58,659 bases of DNA. Origin: Azospirillum brasilense. Lineage in GTDB: Bacteria; Pseudomonadota; Alphaproteobacteria; Rickettsiales; UBA3002. Under the pieces are notes generated by a model, which saw only the letters and a program-made list of their open reading frames with translations, made no database searches and was not told the DNA's origin. The first letter of the stretch is position 1, and each line of letters opens with the position of its first letter. The position numbers and the translations under genes were made by a program. Positions 14,642-23,558 of this stretch are shown piece by piece. Where the stretch lies: assembly GCA_003241645.1 (NCBI GenBank), contig QFOX01000005.1, forward strand, positions 1-58,659, read 5' to 3'.

Positions 14642-16483
14642 TTAAGCGGTTGTTTTTTCTTGGAAGAAGCGGCTCACCCCGTGGGTGGTCTTTTCCCAGT
14701 AATGCGGGGCGCGCACCAACTGCCACAGCGCCCGCGCGCAGGCGGCCGAATGCAGTAGCCAATAGAACGGGAACACCAGCATGGCGCGGCGCATGTCGCC
14801 CCAGCGCTCCAGCGCAATGGCGGCGCGTGCATAGAGCAGGTGGCTGGCCACCCCGCCCACGAACGCGATCAGGCAAATGGCCAGCATCGTGTCGGAAAGC
14901 CCGGTGGGGAAAAGCCCCAGCGGCGCCAGCAGGAACAGCCCCCACAGCACCGGTGCCAGCAGGAAGGTAAGTGCCGGTGCGCCCACGAAGAACTGGAAGC
15001 CGTAATAAGCGGGCGCGCCGAGGCGTTTTTTCAACTGCGCCGCGTCGCGCATATAGACCAGCCATGTCTGGATGTAGCCTTTGATCCAGCGCGTGCGTTG
15101 GCGCATCCACGCGCGCAGCGAAATCGGTGCTTCCTCCAGCGTCAGTGAGGGAAGCATCGCCGTGCGGTAGCCATAATAATGCAGGCGAATGCCCAGATCG
15201 GCATCCTCGGTCACGTTGAACGGGTCCCAGCCGCCCACCTCGCGCAGCACCGCGGTGCGCAAATGGTTGCTGGTGCCGCCCAGCGGCATGGGCAGGCCCA
15301 TGCGCTCCAGCGCGGGCAGCAGCAGCCGGAAAAGCGCGCTGTATTCCAGCGCGAACAGGCGCGTCAGCAGGTTCTCGCGCCGGTTATAATAGTTCAGTGG
15401 CGCTTGCAGGCAGGCGGTGCGCGCAGCGCTTAGGCCAAACAGCGTGACGGCACGTTTCAACTGGTCGGGGGCGGGCGCGTCCTCCGCGTCGAAAATGACC
15501 ACGTAGTCACCGCGCACCATCGGCAGCGCGAAATTGCAGGCTTTCGGCTTGGTGCGTGGCGCGCTTGGCGGCACGGCGATGATCTCCATCGTCGGCGGTG
15601 GCTGAAGCGCGCGCAGCAGCGCCAGCGTTGCCGCATCATCCGCCTCGGCAATGAGTTTGATGTCCAGCCGTTCAGGCGGATAATCCAGCGCGGTGAGGTG
15701 GCCGATCAGCTGGCGCAGCACCCGCTCGGATTCCTGATACAGCGGCACGAGGATGGAATAGGTGGGCCATGCATCCTCTGCCGTTTTTTCCATGGCCTGC
15801 AGGATGTGTTTTTCGCGCTGGCGCAGCGTGCGGCCCGCGGCGCGCCCTTGCAGGTAGAGCTGCAGTTTGAACGCCAACGCCACGAAGTAGAACAGGTTGC
15901 AGGCGATCAGCAATGTGTGCCACGCCGCGTTGCCGCCCCACGCCACGTAGGCAGCCAGCGCCACCAGCAATATCGCCAGCCCGCGCGCCTGGAACGGCAG
16001 CAATGTGCGCCACGCACTCAGCAGCCGCGCACGGCGGCGCAGCCCATGCACCGCGCGGCGCGTGCCCGCCAGCCCGGCATGCTGGGTGAGGGCCGCGTTC
16101 ATGTCGCGCTGGGTCGCCACCAGCAACTGCACCGGCACGCCGCTGCGCGCTTCGAGCGCCGCGCGCAATGCGGGCGAGGGGGCCACGCACGCGATCGTAA
16201 GGGTATCGCCGCTGCGCATCACGGGCAGGTAGCCCTGTGCGTGGTAATCGGCGTAATCGGCGGGCTGAAGCAGCCCCGCCTGCGGCACATGCCGCGTGGG
16301 GTCGAACAGGGCGAGGCCGTGCTGCGTGGCCACCGCCTGCGCCACCTCTGGCCCACTGACCAGCCCATGGCGAAACAGGTATTCGCCCAACGGCACACGC
16401 GCGCGGGTGAGGGCTTGTTGCACGGTGGGTGCGTCCACCGCCGCGTTGCGGATCAGCAGCTCACCCATGCGCAACGGCCCCAT
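14642..16483 (-). CDS. GT2 polysaccharide synthase with N-terminal MshEN (c-di-GMP type) domain
   Basis: A 613-residue membrane enzyme. Residues 5-56 contain two MshEN-like half motifs (RMGELL...QQALTRA and PLGEYLFRHG...AVATQ), as in GspE_N/MshEN c-di-GMP sensors, though several consensus positions are changed (R to P in the second, G to A in the first). Membrane helices at about 167-182 and 188-207 precede a processive GT2 domain with DAED (332-335), TED (425-427) and QRTRW (462-466). C-terminal membrane helices lie at about 495-590. The set matches cellulose/chitin-synthase-like and NfrB-like enzymes. It is translationally coupled (ATGA) to the outer-membrane barrel gene before it, which suggests synthesis and export of an exopolysaccharide. 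Sugar unknown. Confidence 0.85.
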   Translation of the reverse strand: MGPLRMGELLIRNAAVDAPTVQQALTRARVPLGEYLFRHGLVSGPEVAQAVATQHGLALFDPTRHVPQAGLLQPADYADYHAQGYLPVMRSGDTLTIACVAPSPALRAALEARSGVPVQLLVATQRDMNAALTQHAGLAGTRRAVHGLRRRARLLSAWRTLLPFQARGLAILLVALAAYVAWGGNAAWHTLLIACNLFYFVALAFKLQLYLQGRAAGRTLRQREKHILQAMEKTAEDAWPTYSILVPLYQESERVLRQLIGHLTALDYPPERLDIKLIAEADDAATLALLRALQPPPTMEIIAVPPSAPRTKPKACNFALPMVRGDYVVIFDAEDAPAPDQLKRAVTLFGLSAARTACLQAPLNYYNRRENLLTRLFALEYSALFRLLLPALERMGLPMPLGGTSNHLRTAVLREVGGWDPFNVTEDADLGIRLHYYGYRTAMLPSLTLEEAPISLRAWMRQRTRWIKGYIQTWLVYMRDAAQLKKRLGAPAYYGFQFFVGAPALTFLLAPVLWGLFLLAPLGLFPTGLSDTMLAICLIAFVGGVASHLLYARAAIALERWGDMRRAMLVFPFYWLLHSAACARALWQLVRAPHYWEKTTHGVSRFFQEKTTA

Positions 16484-17292
16484 CAGAACCGCTCCGCGAT
16501 GCCCAGCATCAGCCCGCGTCCGGCGCCCACCTGCACGCCGGCCATGTGGTCGAACGCGGTGAGCTGCAGCCAGTGCGTATCATCCAGATGGTAGGCAACG
16601 GCCAGTTCGGCCTTCATCAGGTCGAAATCCTGCTCGGCATTCTCGCTGAAGGTTTCTTCGTCGTCGTATTTGCTGGCGAGGATCGTGCGGAATGCCGGAA
16701 TGAGTTGGATATCATCCGTCACATACAGGCCAAGCGCGGCGTCCACCCGCCACTGGCCGTTGAGGCCGCGGCTGCGCTCGCGGTAGCCCACGCGCAGATC
16801 AGCATAATCGCGCGGCGAGAGCAGTTTCAGGTTGCGGCCATAAAGCAGCGATAGTTCGGCATCGACGCTGCGGCTGCCGCCACGTGGCGTGCCCCCGTCG
16901 AGAAAGACGCTGGGCAGTTTGATGAGGGGCTGAATGGCCAGCCGCTGCGTGCCGTGTGCATTTTCCCAGAGTGTGGCGCGTGCAAAGAATTCGGGGTCGG
17001 CCACGCCCTGGTTATGCGCGCCGGACTGGCTGACTTCCTGAAGGTACGTCGTTGCGCCTACGGTAATTTCGTCGGTGAGGCCATATTCCACATAGGGCTG
17101 GACCTCCCACTTGCGAAAGGGCGGCTGTGCGGTGCTATTGCCTTCGCTGTCGAAGAAATCATCGGACTGGAAATAGCCCGCCTGCGCCATGAACAGGCCT
17201 TCGCCCTTGGGCATCAGCCATGCACCGGCATGTGCCGAGGCAGCGCCCAGCAGAACACCGAGGAATACGAGGGCGCAACGCATGCGCCACAT
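16483..17292 (-). CDS. Outer-membrane beta-barrel protein, putative exopolysaccharide porin
   Basis: A 269-residue protein with a signal peptide (RCALVFLGVLLGAASAHA, cleavage after AHA). The mature part has alternating polar/hydrophobic strands (VQPYVEYGLTDEITVGATTY; ELSLLYGRNLKLL; RVDAALGLYVTDDIQLIPAF; MKAELAVAYHLDD) and ends in a C-terminal Phe (GIAERF), the signature for outer-membrane assembly. Its stop overlaps the GT2 start, so the two are coupled. It starts only 5 nt after the atpF stop codon and is therefore likely read through from the ATP synthase operon. An alternative start, ATG at 17283, gives a shorter signal peptide. Confidence 0.75.
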   Translation of the reverse strand: MWRMRCALVFLGVLLGAASAHAGAWLMPKGEGLFMAQAGYFQSDDFFDSEGNSTAQPPFRKWEVQPYVEYGLTDEITVGATTYLQEVSQSGAHNQGVADPEFFARATLWENAHGTQRLAIQPLIKLPSVFLDGGTPRGGSRSVDAELSLLYGRNLKLLSPRDYADLRVGYRERSRGLNGQWRVDAALGLYVTDDIQLIPAFRTILASKYDDEETFSENAEQDFDLMKAELAVAYHLDDTHWLQLTAFDHMAGVQVGAGRGLMLGIAERF

Positions 17293-17297
17293 TAGGC

Positions 17298-17801
17298 TTA
17301 GTGGATGTTGCGTTCAATCGCCGCGAGGGCACGGCCGATCGCCGGGTCTTCTTTCTGGCCCTGCAGTTGCTTGGCCACCACGCTGCGGGTGGCCTCCGTC
17401 GCCACGTCTACGATATGGGCACGCAGCTGGGCTACGGCTTCCACTTCGGCGCGGGCGATGTTGTCTTCTGCCTGCTGGCGGCGACGCTCAAGGCTTTGCT
17501 TCAGTTCTTCGGCCGCTTTGGCGCGAATGCTTGCCGCGTCGCGCTGGGCGTTCGCCAGAATCTCTTCGGCGTCCTTCAGCATCTGTTGCTTCTGGCGCTC
17601 ATACTCGGCCAGCAGCATTTCGGCTTCGTTGCGCAGGCGTTCGGCCTGCTCGAGCTGGTCCTTGATCGCATCGGCGCGCTTATCGAGCGTGCGGGCAATG
17701 GCGGGCCAGATGTATTTCGCGGCCAGCGCAATGAACAGCACGAACGAGATGGCCACCCAGAATTTCGGGTCGATGTAGAATGCTTCGCTGTGATGTTCCA
17801 T
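17298..17801 (-). CDS. atpF: ATP synthase F0 subunit b
   Basis: A 167-residue stator subunit. One N-terminal membrane helix (about residues 13-32, KFWVAISFVLFIALAAKYIW) is followed by a long charged helix (DKRADAIKDQLEQAERLRNE to the end) that forms the peripheral stalk with the b' subunit. RADAIKDQLEQA is typical of the b family. It lies 2 nt after atpF' in the operon. The F1 genes are not here, the usual split arrangement of Alphaproteobacteria. Confidence 0.95.
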   Translation of the reverse strand: MEHHSEAFYIDPKFWVAISFVLFIALAAKYIWPAIARTLDKRADAIKDQLEQAERLRNEAEMLLAEYERQKQQMLKDAEEILANAQRDAASIRAKAAEELKQSLERRRQQAEDNIARAEVEAVAQLRAHIVDVATEATRSVVAKQLQGQKEDPAIGRALAAIERNIH

Positions 17802-17803
17802 GG

Positions 17804-18343
17804 CTACGACGCCTTTTTGGTCTTGGAGGTGGCGCTGGCAGTGCCAAGCAGTTTTTCGGTCATGGAGGCGGCCAGGCTTTGCGCGGCATCATCCACTTCC
17901 ATGTGGGCTTTCGCCACGGCCTTGGCGATCGCATCGCGGGCTTTTGCTGCTTTCGCGTCCAGCTCGGCGGCAAGCGTGGCTTGCGCGTCGCTGGCTTCGC
18001 GGGCGGCGGTGGCCTGCGCGTCGCTGATGAGGCTGGCGGCCTTGGTGCGTGCATCCGCCCCGGCGGCTTCGAAATTGCCGCGGGTGCTTGCTGCTTCGGC
18101 CTTCAGGCGTTCGGCAGTGGCGATCGCGTCATTGATCGTCGCTTCGCGGGTGCGCAGCACCGAATTCACGCGCGGTGCGATGAAGGTGGAAACCACAAGA
18201 TACAGCAGCGCAAAGCTGATGGCGAGCCAGGCAAGCTGACCCGGGAAGGTCTGTACCTGATCGATCTGCGGCATGCCTTCAGCCATGGCTGAGGAGGCAT
18301 TCAGGGCCACAAAGGCAACCGCGAGGAGATGCTGTTTTTTCAT
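17804..18343 (-). CDS. atpF': ATP synthase F0 subunit b'
   Basis: A 179-residue second b-type subunit (b'), which pairs with b in the peripheral stalk of alphaproteobacterial and photosynthetic enzymes. A signal-like N-terminus (KKQHLLAVAFVALNASSAMA) precedes MPQIDQVQTFPGQLAWLAIS and a membrane helix (FALLYLVVSTFIAP), followed by a long Ala-rich helix (VNSVLRTREATINDAIATAE). MPQID.....PGQL is the usual b' start, so the ~20 residues before it are an extension or a cleaved leader. Located between atpE and atpF. Confidence 0.93.
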   Translation of the reverse strand: MKKQHLLAVAFVALNASSAMAEGMPQIDQVQTFPGQLAWLAISFALLYLVVSTFIAPRVNSVLRTREATINDAIATAERLKAEAASTRGNFEAAGADARTKAASLISDAQATAAREASDAQATLAAELDAKAAKARDAIAKAVAKAHMEVDDAAQSLAASMTEKLLGTASATSKTKKAS

Positions 18344-18388
18344 GGTTGGTTCCGTTCCTTCAAACGCACCGCGTGGTAATGGGGTGAA

Positions 18389-18616
18389 TTAGAGTTTCAG
18401 CATGATCATGATGCCGAGTACGAAGCTCAGCAGGCCCATGAACTCCGCGAATACGGCGCCGAGAATGGCAACGCCACGGATCTGGCCAACGGCCGACGGG
18501 TTGCGGGCAACGCCTTGCGCCGCGTTACCGAAGATCAGGCCTACGCCGATCGCTGCGCCGAGCATGCCCAGTGCAACCAGGCCCATGCCGATAAATTTGT
18601 ATGCTTCCATTTCCAT
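18389..18616 (-). CDS. atpE: ATP synthase F0 subunit c
   Basis: A 75-residue hairpin of two membrane helices. Helix 1 has the Gly-rich packing motif (GMLGAAIGVGLIFGNAAQG), the loop is ARNPSAVGQ, and helix 2 carries the ion-binding carboxylate E58 (AVFAEFMGLLSF). Phe after the Glu and the lack of a Gln/Thr ligand set argue for proton rather than sodium coupling. The start at 18616 is chosen because GGAG lies 6 nt upstream; an upstream TTG is not needed. Confidence 0.96.
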   Translation of the reverse strand: MEMEAYKFIGMGLVALGMLGAAIGVGLIFGNAAQGVARNPSAVGQIRGVAILGAVFAEFMGLLSFVLGIMIMLKL

Positions 18617-18657
18617 GATAGTCTCCAAAGTTTGTGTGAGGTTTAGATGTGTTATCG

Positions 18658-19398
18658 TTAGTGGTGATCGGCCAATGCCTCGCCAAGATACATGCAGGCA
18701 AGCAATGCAAAGACATAGGCCTGAAGGATCGCAACGAAGATTTCAAAGCCGGTCATGAACACCAAAAAGGCGACCGGTGCAACGCCAAACACGCCCAGCG
18801 GCACGACAAAGCCTGCGATCACCTTCATCATGGTGTGGCCGGCGGTCATGTTCGCGGCAAGACGGATGCCAAGGCTGAACGGGCGGGAAAGATAGGATAC
18901 AAGCTCGATCGCGAACACCAGCGGCACCAGCAGCAGCGGCAGGCCTTCGGGAATGAAATGTTTGAAGAAGCCCACGGGGCCTTGCTTGATAAGGCCGACA
19001 ACGACCACGCCGAGGAACACCAGCGCACCCATGGCGAAGGTCACGATGATGTGCGAGGTGGGCGTGAACGAATAGGGTAGCATGCCGAACAGGTTCATGA
19101 ACAGGATGAACAGGAACAGCGTGAGGATGAAGGGGAAGAACTTGCGGCCTTCATGCCCGGCGTTCTCGTCCACGATGCCTTCGACGAATTCGTAGGTCAT
19201 TTCGGCGAGCGATTGCATGCGGCCCGGCACCACGGCCTGCTTGCGCATGGCGAGTGCGAAGAACAGCGCCACGCCGAGAATGGAAAGCAGCATCCACATC
19301 GAGGTGTTGGTCAACGACATGTCGATGCCGAACACTTCCGGCAGGCTGTAGATCGTTTTGATCTCGAATTGGGCGAGGGGGCTATGTCCAGCGGCCAC
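18658..19398 (-). CDS. atpB: ATP synthase F0 subunit a
   Basis: A 246-residue polytopic subunit that provides the proton half-channels. The essential arginine is R179 in SLGIRLAANMTAGH, and FEIFVAILQAYVFALLACMY is the conserved last helix. The N-terminus (SPLAQFEIKTIYSL) is typical of Alphaproteobacteria. It lies 9 nt after atpI and upstream of atpE. Confidence 0.96.
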   Translation of the reverse strand: MAAGHSPLAQFEIKTIYSLPEVFGIDMSLTNTSMWMLLSILGVALFFALAMRKQAVVPGRMQSLAEMTYEFVEGIVDENAGHEGRKFFPFILTLFLFILFMNLFGMLPYSFTPTSHIIVTFAMGALVFLGVVVVGLIKQGPVGFFKHFIPEGLPLLLVPLVFAIELVSYLSRPFSLGIRLAANMTAGHTMMKVIAGFVVPLGVFGVAPVAFLVFMTGFEIFVAILQAYVFALLACMYLGEALADHH

Positions 19399-19407
19399 GG
19401 GTAAATC

Positions 19408-19746
19408 CTACGATGGTTCGTTCGTTGTTTTGGTTTCGGCGGCTTCCTTAGCAGCGCGTTTGCGATTCTCGCGCGCTTCCAGTTGCAGCATGAGCTTCAA
19501 CCCCGTTGCACAACCGAGGAACAATCCCCCGATCAGGCCCCACGGGCTGGTGCCCACCCACAGGTCAAGGCCGTAACCCAGCAAACACCCGGCGGCAGTG
19601 GCGGAAGCGAAATCGATCGCGGCGCGTGCTGCATCGCCCGATGGCGCAGGGTTGGGGGATTCAACCTTCTTCGTTTGCTTCAGTGCGTCCAGCTGGCGCA
19701 TCACCGAATCAAGCGAGGGTGGTGTGTTTCCTTCGTCCTTGCTCAT
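19408..19746 (-). CDS. atpI: ATP synthase-associated protein AtpI
   Basis: A 112-residue protein with a charged N-terminal half (SLDSVMRQLDALKQTKKVES) and two membrane helices (about 46-66, AAIDFASATAAGCLLGYGLD; about 70-92, TSPWGLIGGLFLGCATGLKL). AtpI helps assemble the c-ring and may supply Mg2+. It is the first gene of the F0 operon. The predicted promoter places the transcription start about 3 nt before the ATG, so the message appears nearly leaderless. Confidence 0.88.
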   Translation of the reverse strand: MSKDEGNTPPSLDSVMRQLDALKQTKKVESPNPAPSGDAARAAIDFASATAAGCLLGYGLDLWVGTSPWGLIGGLFLGCATGLKLMLQLEARENRKRAAKEAAETKTTNEPS

Positions 19747-19755
19747 GGCGCGCGC

Positions 19756-19784
19756 AATCTATGGATGGGGGTGGATACTGTCAA
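19756..19784 (-). promoter_or_regulatory. F0 ATP synthase operon promoter
   Basis: On the minus strand, TTGACA (19784-19779), exactly 17 nt, TAGATT (19761-19756). The atpI ATG is at 19746, only nine bases beyond the -10 box, implying a leader of about 0-4 nt and no Shine-Dalgarno sequence. Confidence 0.65.
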
Positions 19785-19837
19785 GCAAACAAGCGGGCAA
19801 AATGCATGCCCGCGAGCCTGCTGTGGGTAAAGCCTGA

Positions 19838-20635
19838 TTATTCAGCTTTTTCGGCGGGTTGCGTGGCTTCGGCCGGGGCTTCTTTCGGCGCGCTTTCGGC
19901 AGCGGGTTGCTCTGCCGGGGCGGCCGCTGCTTTGGTGAAGCTTTCCACATCCATGAAATTCTCGAGTTTCTTGCCGTTCACGAAGAAGCTGGGGGTCGAG
20001 TTCACGCCCGCGCGGGTGGCCGCTTCCTTGCGGCTTTCGAGAATGCTGTTCTCCAGCTCGGTATCGGCCAGGCAGCTATCGAACTGCGCGGCATCCACGC
20101 CACCCTGGGCCGCAATGGTCTTCAGCTCATCCTTGAAATTCTCGCTGAAGGCCCAGTTCTTCTGCAGCTCGAACAGCACTTTCACGAATTGGGCGCGCTT
20201 TTCGGCCGGGGCGCATTCCACCAGTTGGGTGGCGCGCAGGGCGGGCTCGTTCAGCGGGAAGTAGCGGAACACCAGTTTCGCTTTGCCGCTATCGAGCAGG
20301 TCTTTTTTCAGCTCCGGCAGCACATCGCTGTGGAAGAAAGCACAATGCGGGCACGACATGGACGAGTATTCGATGATCGTGGCGGGGGCTTTGGGGTCAC
20401 CGAACACTAGCTCGCCGGCCTTGGGCGTAAAGAGCGGGTCGTTCGCATCCAGCGGGGCCACTTCGGCCTGCTCAGGCGTGTCGGTGGGCACGGCGGCTTG
20501 CGAGCTTTCGGCCGCGCGCAGGTTCGAGGTCTGCGAGAAATAGCCAAAGCCCGCGGCGGCGGCCGCGAACAGCACCAGAACGATGACGATGATCTTGCCG
20601 GTATGGGCGGTTTTCTTGCTGTTCTGCGTGCTCAT
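19838..20635 (-). CDS. DsbA-family thiol oxidoreductase, membrane-anchored
   Basis: A 265-residue protein with an N-terminal membrane anchor or signal (GKIIVIVLVLFAAAAAGFGY, about 13-33) and a linker. A thioredoxin-fold DsbA domain follows from about residue 72: FGDPKAPATIIEYSSMSCPHC with active cysteines C95 and C98, and the cis-Pro loop NSTPSFFVNG. A helical insertion contains another cysteine pair (VECAPAE, FDSCLAD). The C-terminal ~35 residues are an Ala/Glu/Pro tail. It probably oxidises envelope proteins. It follows dciA and rnhB on the same strand. Confidence 0.9.
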   Translation of the reverse strand: MSTQNSKKTAHTGKIIVIVLVLFAAAAAGFGYFSQTSNLRAAESSQAAVPTDTPEQAEVAPLDANDPLFTPKAGELVFGDPKAPATIIEYSSMSCPHCAFFHSDVLPELKKDLLDSGKAKLVFRYFPLNEPALRATQLVECAPAEKRAQFVKVLFELQKNWAFSENFKDELKTIAAQGGVDAAQFDSCLADTELENSILESRKEAATRAGVNSTPSFFVNGKKLENFMDVESFTKAAAAPAEQPAAESAPKEAPAEATQPAEKAE

Positions 20636-20693
20636 GAGTGGTCCTGTTATTCTTGTGCGTTGGTCAAAGGTGGTACTGTGCTTAGCGGGTTGC

Positions 20694-21188
20694 TTAGCGC
20701 TTGTCATCCTCGGCGATGCGTTGCCGCATGCGATGTAAAATTTCCATCATGTCGCGCGGGGCATCGCTGCTTTTTTGGGGGGCCGCAGCAGGCGGCGCGT
20801 CCACAGGCTTGGGCTTTGGCGTGGGCACCACCAGCTGGTGCGAGGGGTGCAGCACGATGCGCGCGATGGCGCGGTAGCCGAAATAGCGCGCGCATTGCTC
20901 CAGCAGCGTTTCGGTTTCGTAGGCCAGCTCCGGCGCAAGGCTTGCCGCCACCTCAAGGTGCAGCGTGGCGCCATGGGCCTCGCGCGCAGGCCAATGCAGC
21001 TTCTGCGGGCGCATGCTGGTGGCGCGTGCCGCGCCCACGATGCTGGGCCAGTCGCGCAGCAATGCGCCATAGAGTTTGCCGCGCTCGTCCATCAGCGGTT
21101 GGGTGGCGAGTTTCACCACCTCGTCGATGCGCTTGGGGAAAAGCCCGCCACGGCGTGCGGGTTTTTTTTGTGGGGTGGGTTTGCTCAT
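20694..21188 (-). CDS. dciA: DciA-like DUF721 protein (replicative helicase loader type)
   Basis: A 164-residue protein with the DUF721 core: LATQPLMDERGKLYGALLRD followed by WPSIVGAARATSMRPQKL and a strand-rich part (GATLHLEVAASLAPELAYET) leading to AIARIVLHPS. DciA proteins load the DnaB helicase in bacteria lacking DnaC. The C-terminal tail is proline- and charge-rich. It overlaps rnhB by 4 nt and precedes the DsbA gene, a common alphaproteobacterial neighbourhood. Confidence 0.85.
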   Translation of the reverse strand: MSKPTPQKKPARRGGLFPKRIDEVVKLATQPLMDERGKLYGALLRDWPSIVGAARATSMRPQKLHWPAREAHGATLHLEVAASLAPELAYETETLLEQCARYFGYRAIARIVLHPSHQLVVPTPKPKPVDAPPAAAPQKSSDAPRDMMEILHRMRQRIAEDDKR

Positions 21189-21793
21189 GCGGCCTCGGCA
21201 AGCATGGCGCGAATGGGCGCGAAACTCTGGCGGTGGTGCGGGCAGGGGCCGTGCGCGCGCAACGCATCGCTATGGGCGCTGGTGCCATAGCCCATGTGGC
21301 GTGCAAAACCATAGTGCGGGTATTCCATGTGCAGTGCGTGCATCAGCTCGTCGCGCGTAACTTTGGCAATGATGCTCGCCGCCGCAATGGACAGCGAGCG
21401 GGCGTCGCCCTTGACCACCGTTTGCACCGGGCAGGGAAAACGTTTCGGCGTGCGGTTGCCATCCACCAGTGCGAACTGCGCAGGCTCCGGCAGGGCTTCC
21501 ACCGCGCGCGCCATGGCCAGCATGGTGGCGTTCAGGATGTTCAACTGGTCGATCTCATCCACACTGGCGATGCCCACGCCCACCCATGCGCAGGCATGAA
21601 TGGGCGCCACCAGCGACGCGCGCTTTTCGGCACTGAGTTTTTTACTGTCGTTGAGGCCGGGGGGAATCGCAGCATGGTCGTGGAACATGGCGGCCGCGGC
21701 GACCACCGGCCCGGCCCACGGGCCGCGCCCGGCCTCATCCACCCCGCAGATGCGGGCGTAGGGCAGGCCAAGTTCCAGCGAAAGATCGGGCAT
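21185..21793 (-). CDS. rnhB: Ribonuclease HII
   Basis: A 202-residue enzyme that removes single ribonucleotides and RNA primers from DNA-RNA hybrids. The active-site start is ICGVDEAGRGPWAGPVVAAA with D19 and E20, and further motifs are NDSKKLSAEKR, GVGIASVDEIDQLNI and VKGDARSLSIAAASIIAKVT. PWAGPV instead of the more frequent PLAGPV is a conservative variant. Its stop overlaps the dciA start. Confidence 0.96.
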   Translation of the reverse strand: MPDLSLELGLPYARICGVDEAGRGPWAGPVVAAAAMFHDHAAIPPGLNDSKKLSAEKRASLVAPIHACAWVGVGIASVDEIDQLNILNATMLAMARAVEALPEPAQFALVDGNRTPKRFPCPVQTVVKGDARSLSIAAASIIAKVTRDELMHALHMEYPHYGFARHMGYGTSAHSDALRAHGPCPHHRQSFAPIRAMLAEAA

Positions 21794-21840
21794 AGCATGG
21801 TGTTAGACATGCACCCGCGCGGCGACAACTAAAAAATGGA

Positions 21841-23460
21841 TCAGCCCTGCGGGCCGTTGACCTTCGGCCATTGGCCTTGCGCCAGCGCGCCAAGGCTGGC
21901 GGATTCCTGCCCCATGAAGGTCTGGTACACCCAGCGATGCGCCATCACCTGCATCACGTAGTTGCGGGTTTCGGGGTAGGGGATGGATTCGATGTAGAGC
22001 AGCGGATCATGGATGTTGCGCGCCGCGGCCTGCCAGTTCTGCACCGAGCCGGGGCCGGCATTATACGCGGCAATGAGGCGGATCAGGTCATGCTGCACCG
22101 ATTTTTCGTTGGCCAGCATGGACAGGTACTTCGCACCGAGATGGATGTTTACGCCCGGATCGTTCAGTTGCTTGGAAAGCGGAATGCTCTCGTCGTTGCT
22201 GGCCAGCGCAATGGCATCGTCGCTCAGCGCGCGTTCCACATGCCGCGCGGTGGAGGGCAGCATCTGCATCATGCCGGTGGCGCCCATGTGGCTTTTTGCA
22301 TCGCCACGGAACACCGATTCCTGCCGCGCAATGGAAAGCAGCAAGGCGGGGTCCACGCTGTTCTGTTCGGCAATGAACCATGGCGGCATGGGGTATTGCG
22401 CGAAGCGTTGCTCTTCGGTGGAAAGCCCATCCAGCGAGCCAAGGCGCACCTGCAGGTTGGCAAGGCCGAATTCGCCGGCCAGCGCCAGCACAGCCGGGCG
22501 TTGCGCGGGTTCAAGCTGCATCACCAGCAGGCGCAGCGAATCTTCCGCCAGTTCCATTTCACCGGCTTGCGCCAGCGCCTGCGCGCGTTGCACGGCGGGC
22601 TGCTCGCGCAGTTGCGCGGGCACGGCCGGGCTTGCTGCCATCAGCGCGCTGGTGCGGCCCAACTGGCGGTTGGCCAATTGGCCATAGAAGGTCAGCGGTG
22701 CTTCGCCTGCACGGCTCAGGTGCGCATAGGCGGCGCGCTCGTCGCCGGTTTGCTTGGCCGCGCGATAGGCCCAGTAATGCGCCGCGCTTTGCTGCCACGC
22801 GCTCAGTTTGGGTGTTTCGCTTGCCGCATGGAACTGGGTGTAGGCCGGGCCATAGGCACCTTCGCGCCAGCGGGCGAGGCCGCTATAGAATGCATCCGGC
22901 ATGCTGCGGCGGCCGAGATGCTCGACATAGCCATTGCCCTTCAGCGGGGTGGTGTCGTCCGCCGGAAGGCTTGCGAGGGTTTCCGCATTCGCGCCTTTGC
23001 GTTTGGCAAGGGCTCGGATACGCGGCGCTTCCGGTTGGTCGGCAAAGTTGGCAAGCCACACGGTCAGTTCGCTGGCCGTCGCGTCGTATTTCGGGCTGAG
23101 GTAGCGCTGCGCCAGCATATGGCCGAACAGCACCTGATTTTCCATTTGCGCCATCAGCTCGTCGGCCCAGTCAAAGTCGCCGCGGCGCTGCGCGCGGAAA
23201 ATGGTGCTGGCCAGTTCGCGGTCATGCGCGCTCAGGCTGCCTGCGGGCTCGGCCGCGGCCACGGCCACCGGCTGGGTGTTCAGCGCGGCGGGTTGCTGCT
23301 GCGACGGCGCAATAGCCGCCATCAGGCACAGCGCGGCGCAGGTGCCAAGGGTGATCCGGGGATGGGCTTTCATGTAGCCAAGGGCGCGTAAAGCGAAGCC
23401 CTGTATGCGTGCGCGATTAAACATGCGATATTTATTCAATATGGCCGGGAACATAGGCAT
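21841..23460 (-). CDS. Soluble lytic murein transglycosylase (Slt family)
   Basis: A 539-residue exported enzyme that cleaves peptidoglycan glycan strands to 1,6-anhydromuramic products. A membrane or signal segment lies at about 37-51 (TLGTCAALCLMAAIAPS), a superhelical region at about 75-350, and the SLT catalytic domain at about 355-520 with catalytic E381 (SIARQESVF), SHMGATGMMQMLPSTA and RLIAAYNAGPGSV. The start is uncertain: internal ATGs at 23454 and 23424 would also leave the signal intact. No clear ribosome-binding site decides between them. Confidence 0.9.
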   Translation of the reverse strand: MPMFPAILNKYRMFNRARIQGFALRALGYMKAHPRITLGTCAALCLMAAIAPSQQQPAALNTQPVAVAAAEPAGSLSAHDRELASTIFRAQRRGDFDWADELMAQMENQVLFGHMLAQRYLSPKYDATASELTVWLANFADQPEAPRIRALAKRKGANAETLASLPADDTTPLKGNGYVEHLGRRSMPDAFYSGLARWREGAYGPAYTQFHAASETPKLSAWQQSAAHYWAYRAAKQTGDERAAYAHLSRAGEAPLTFYGQLANRQLGRTSALMAASPAVPAQLREQPAVQRAQALAQAGEMELAEDSLRLLVMQLEPAQRPAVLALAGEFGLANLQVRLGSLDGLSTEEQRFAQYPMPPWFIAEQNSVDPALLLSIARQESVFRGDAKSHMGATGMMQMLPSTARHVERALSDDAIALASNDESIPLSKQLNDPGVNIHLGAKYLSMLANEKSVQHDLIRLIAAYNAGPGSVQNWQAAARNIHDPLLYIESIPYPETRNYVMQVMAHRWVYQTFMGQESASLGALAQGQWPKVNGPQG

Positions 23461-23558
23461 ACCCTACCGGAAATCAACCGCCAATCGTGTGACGATGGCG
23501 TGAAGATTAACAAATCAAAGGCTTAAGGGGTGGAAACAGCGTGTTCCGCTCGCCGTTT

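Noticed and set aside
14391..15110. Longer minus-strand frame extending rpmJ upstream to 239 codons
   Set aside because: The L36 start at 14516 has its own promoter and matches the family N-terminus; the extension is a shadow of the GT2 gene.
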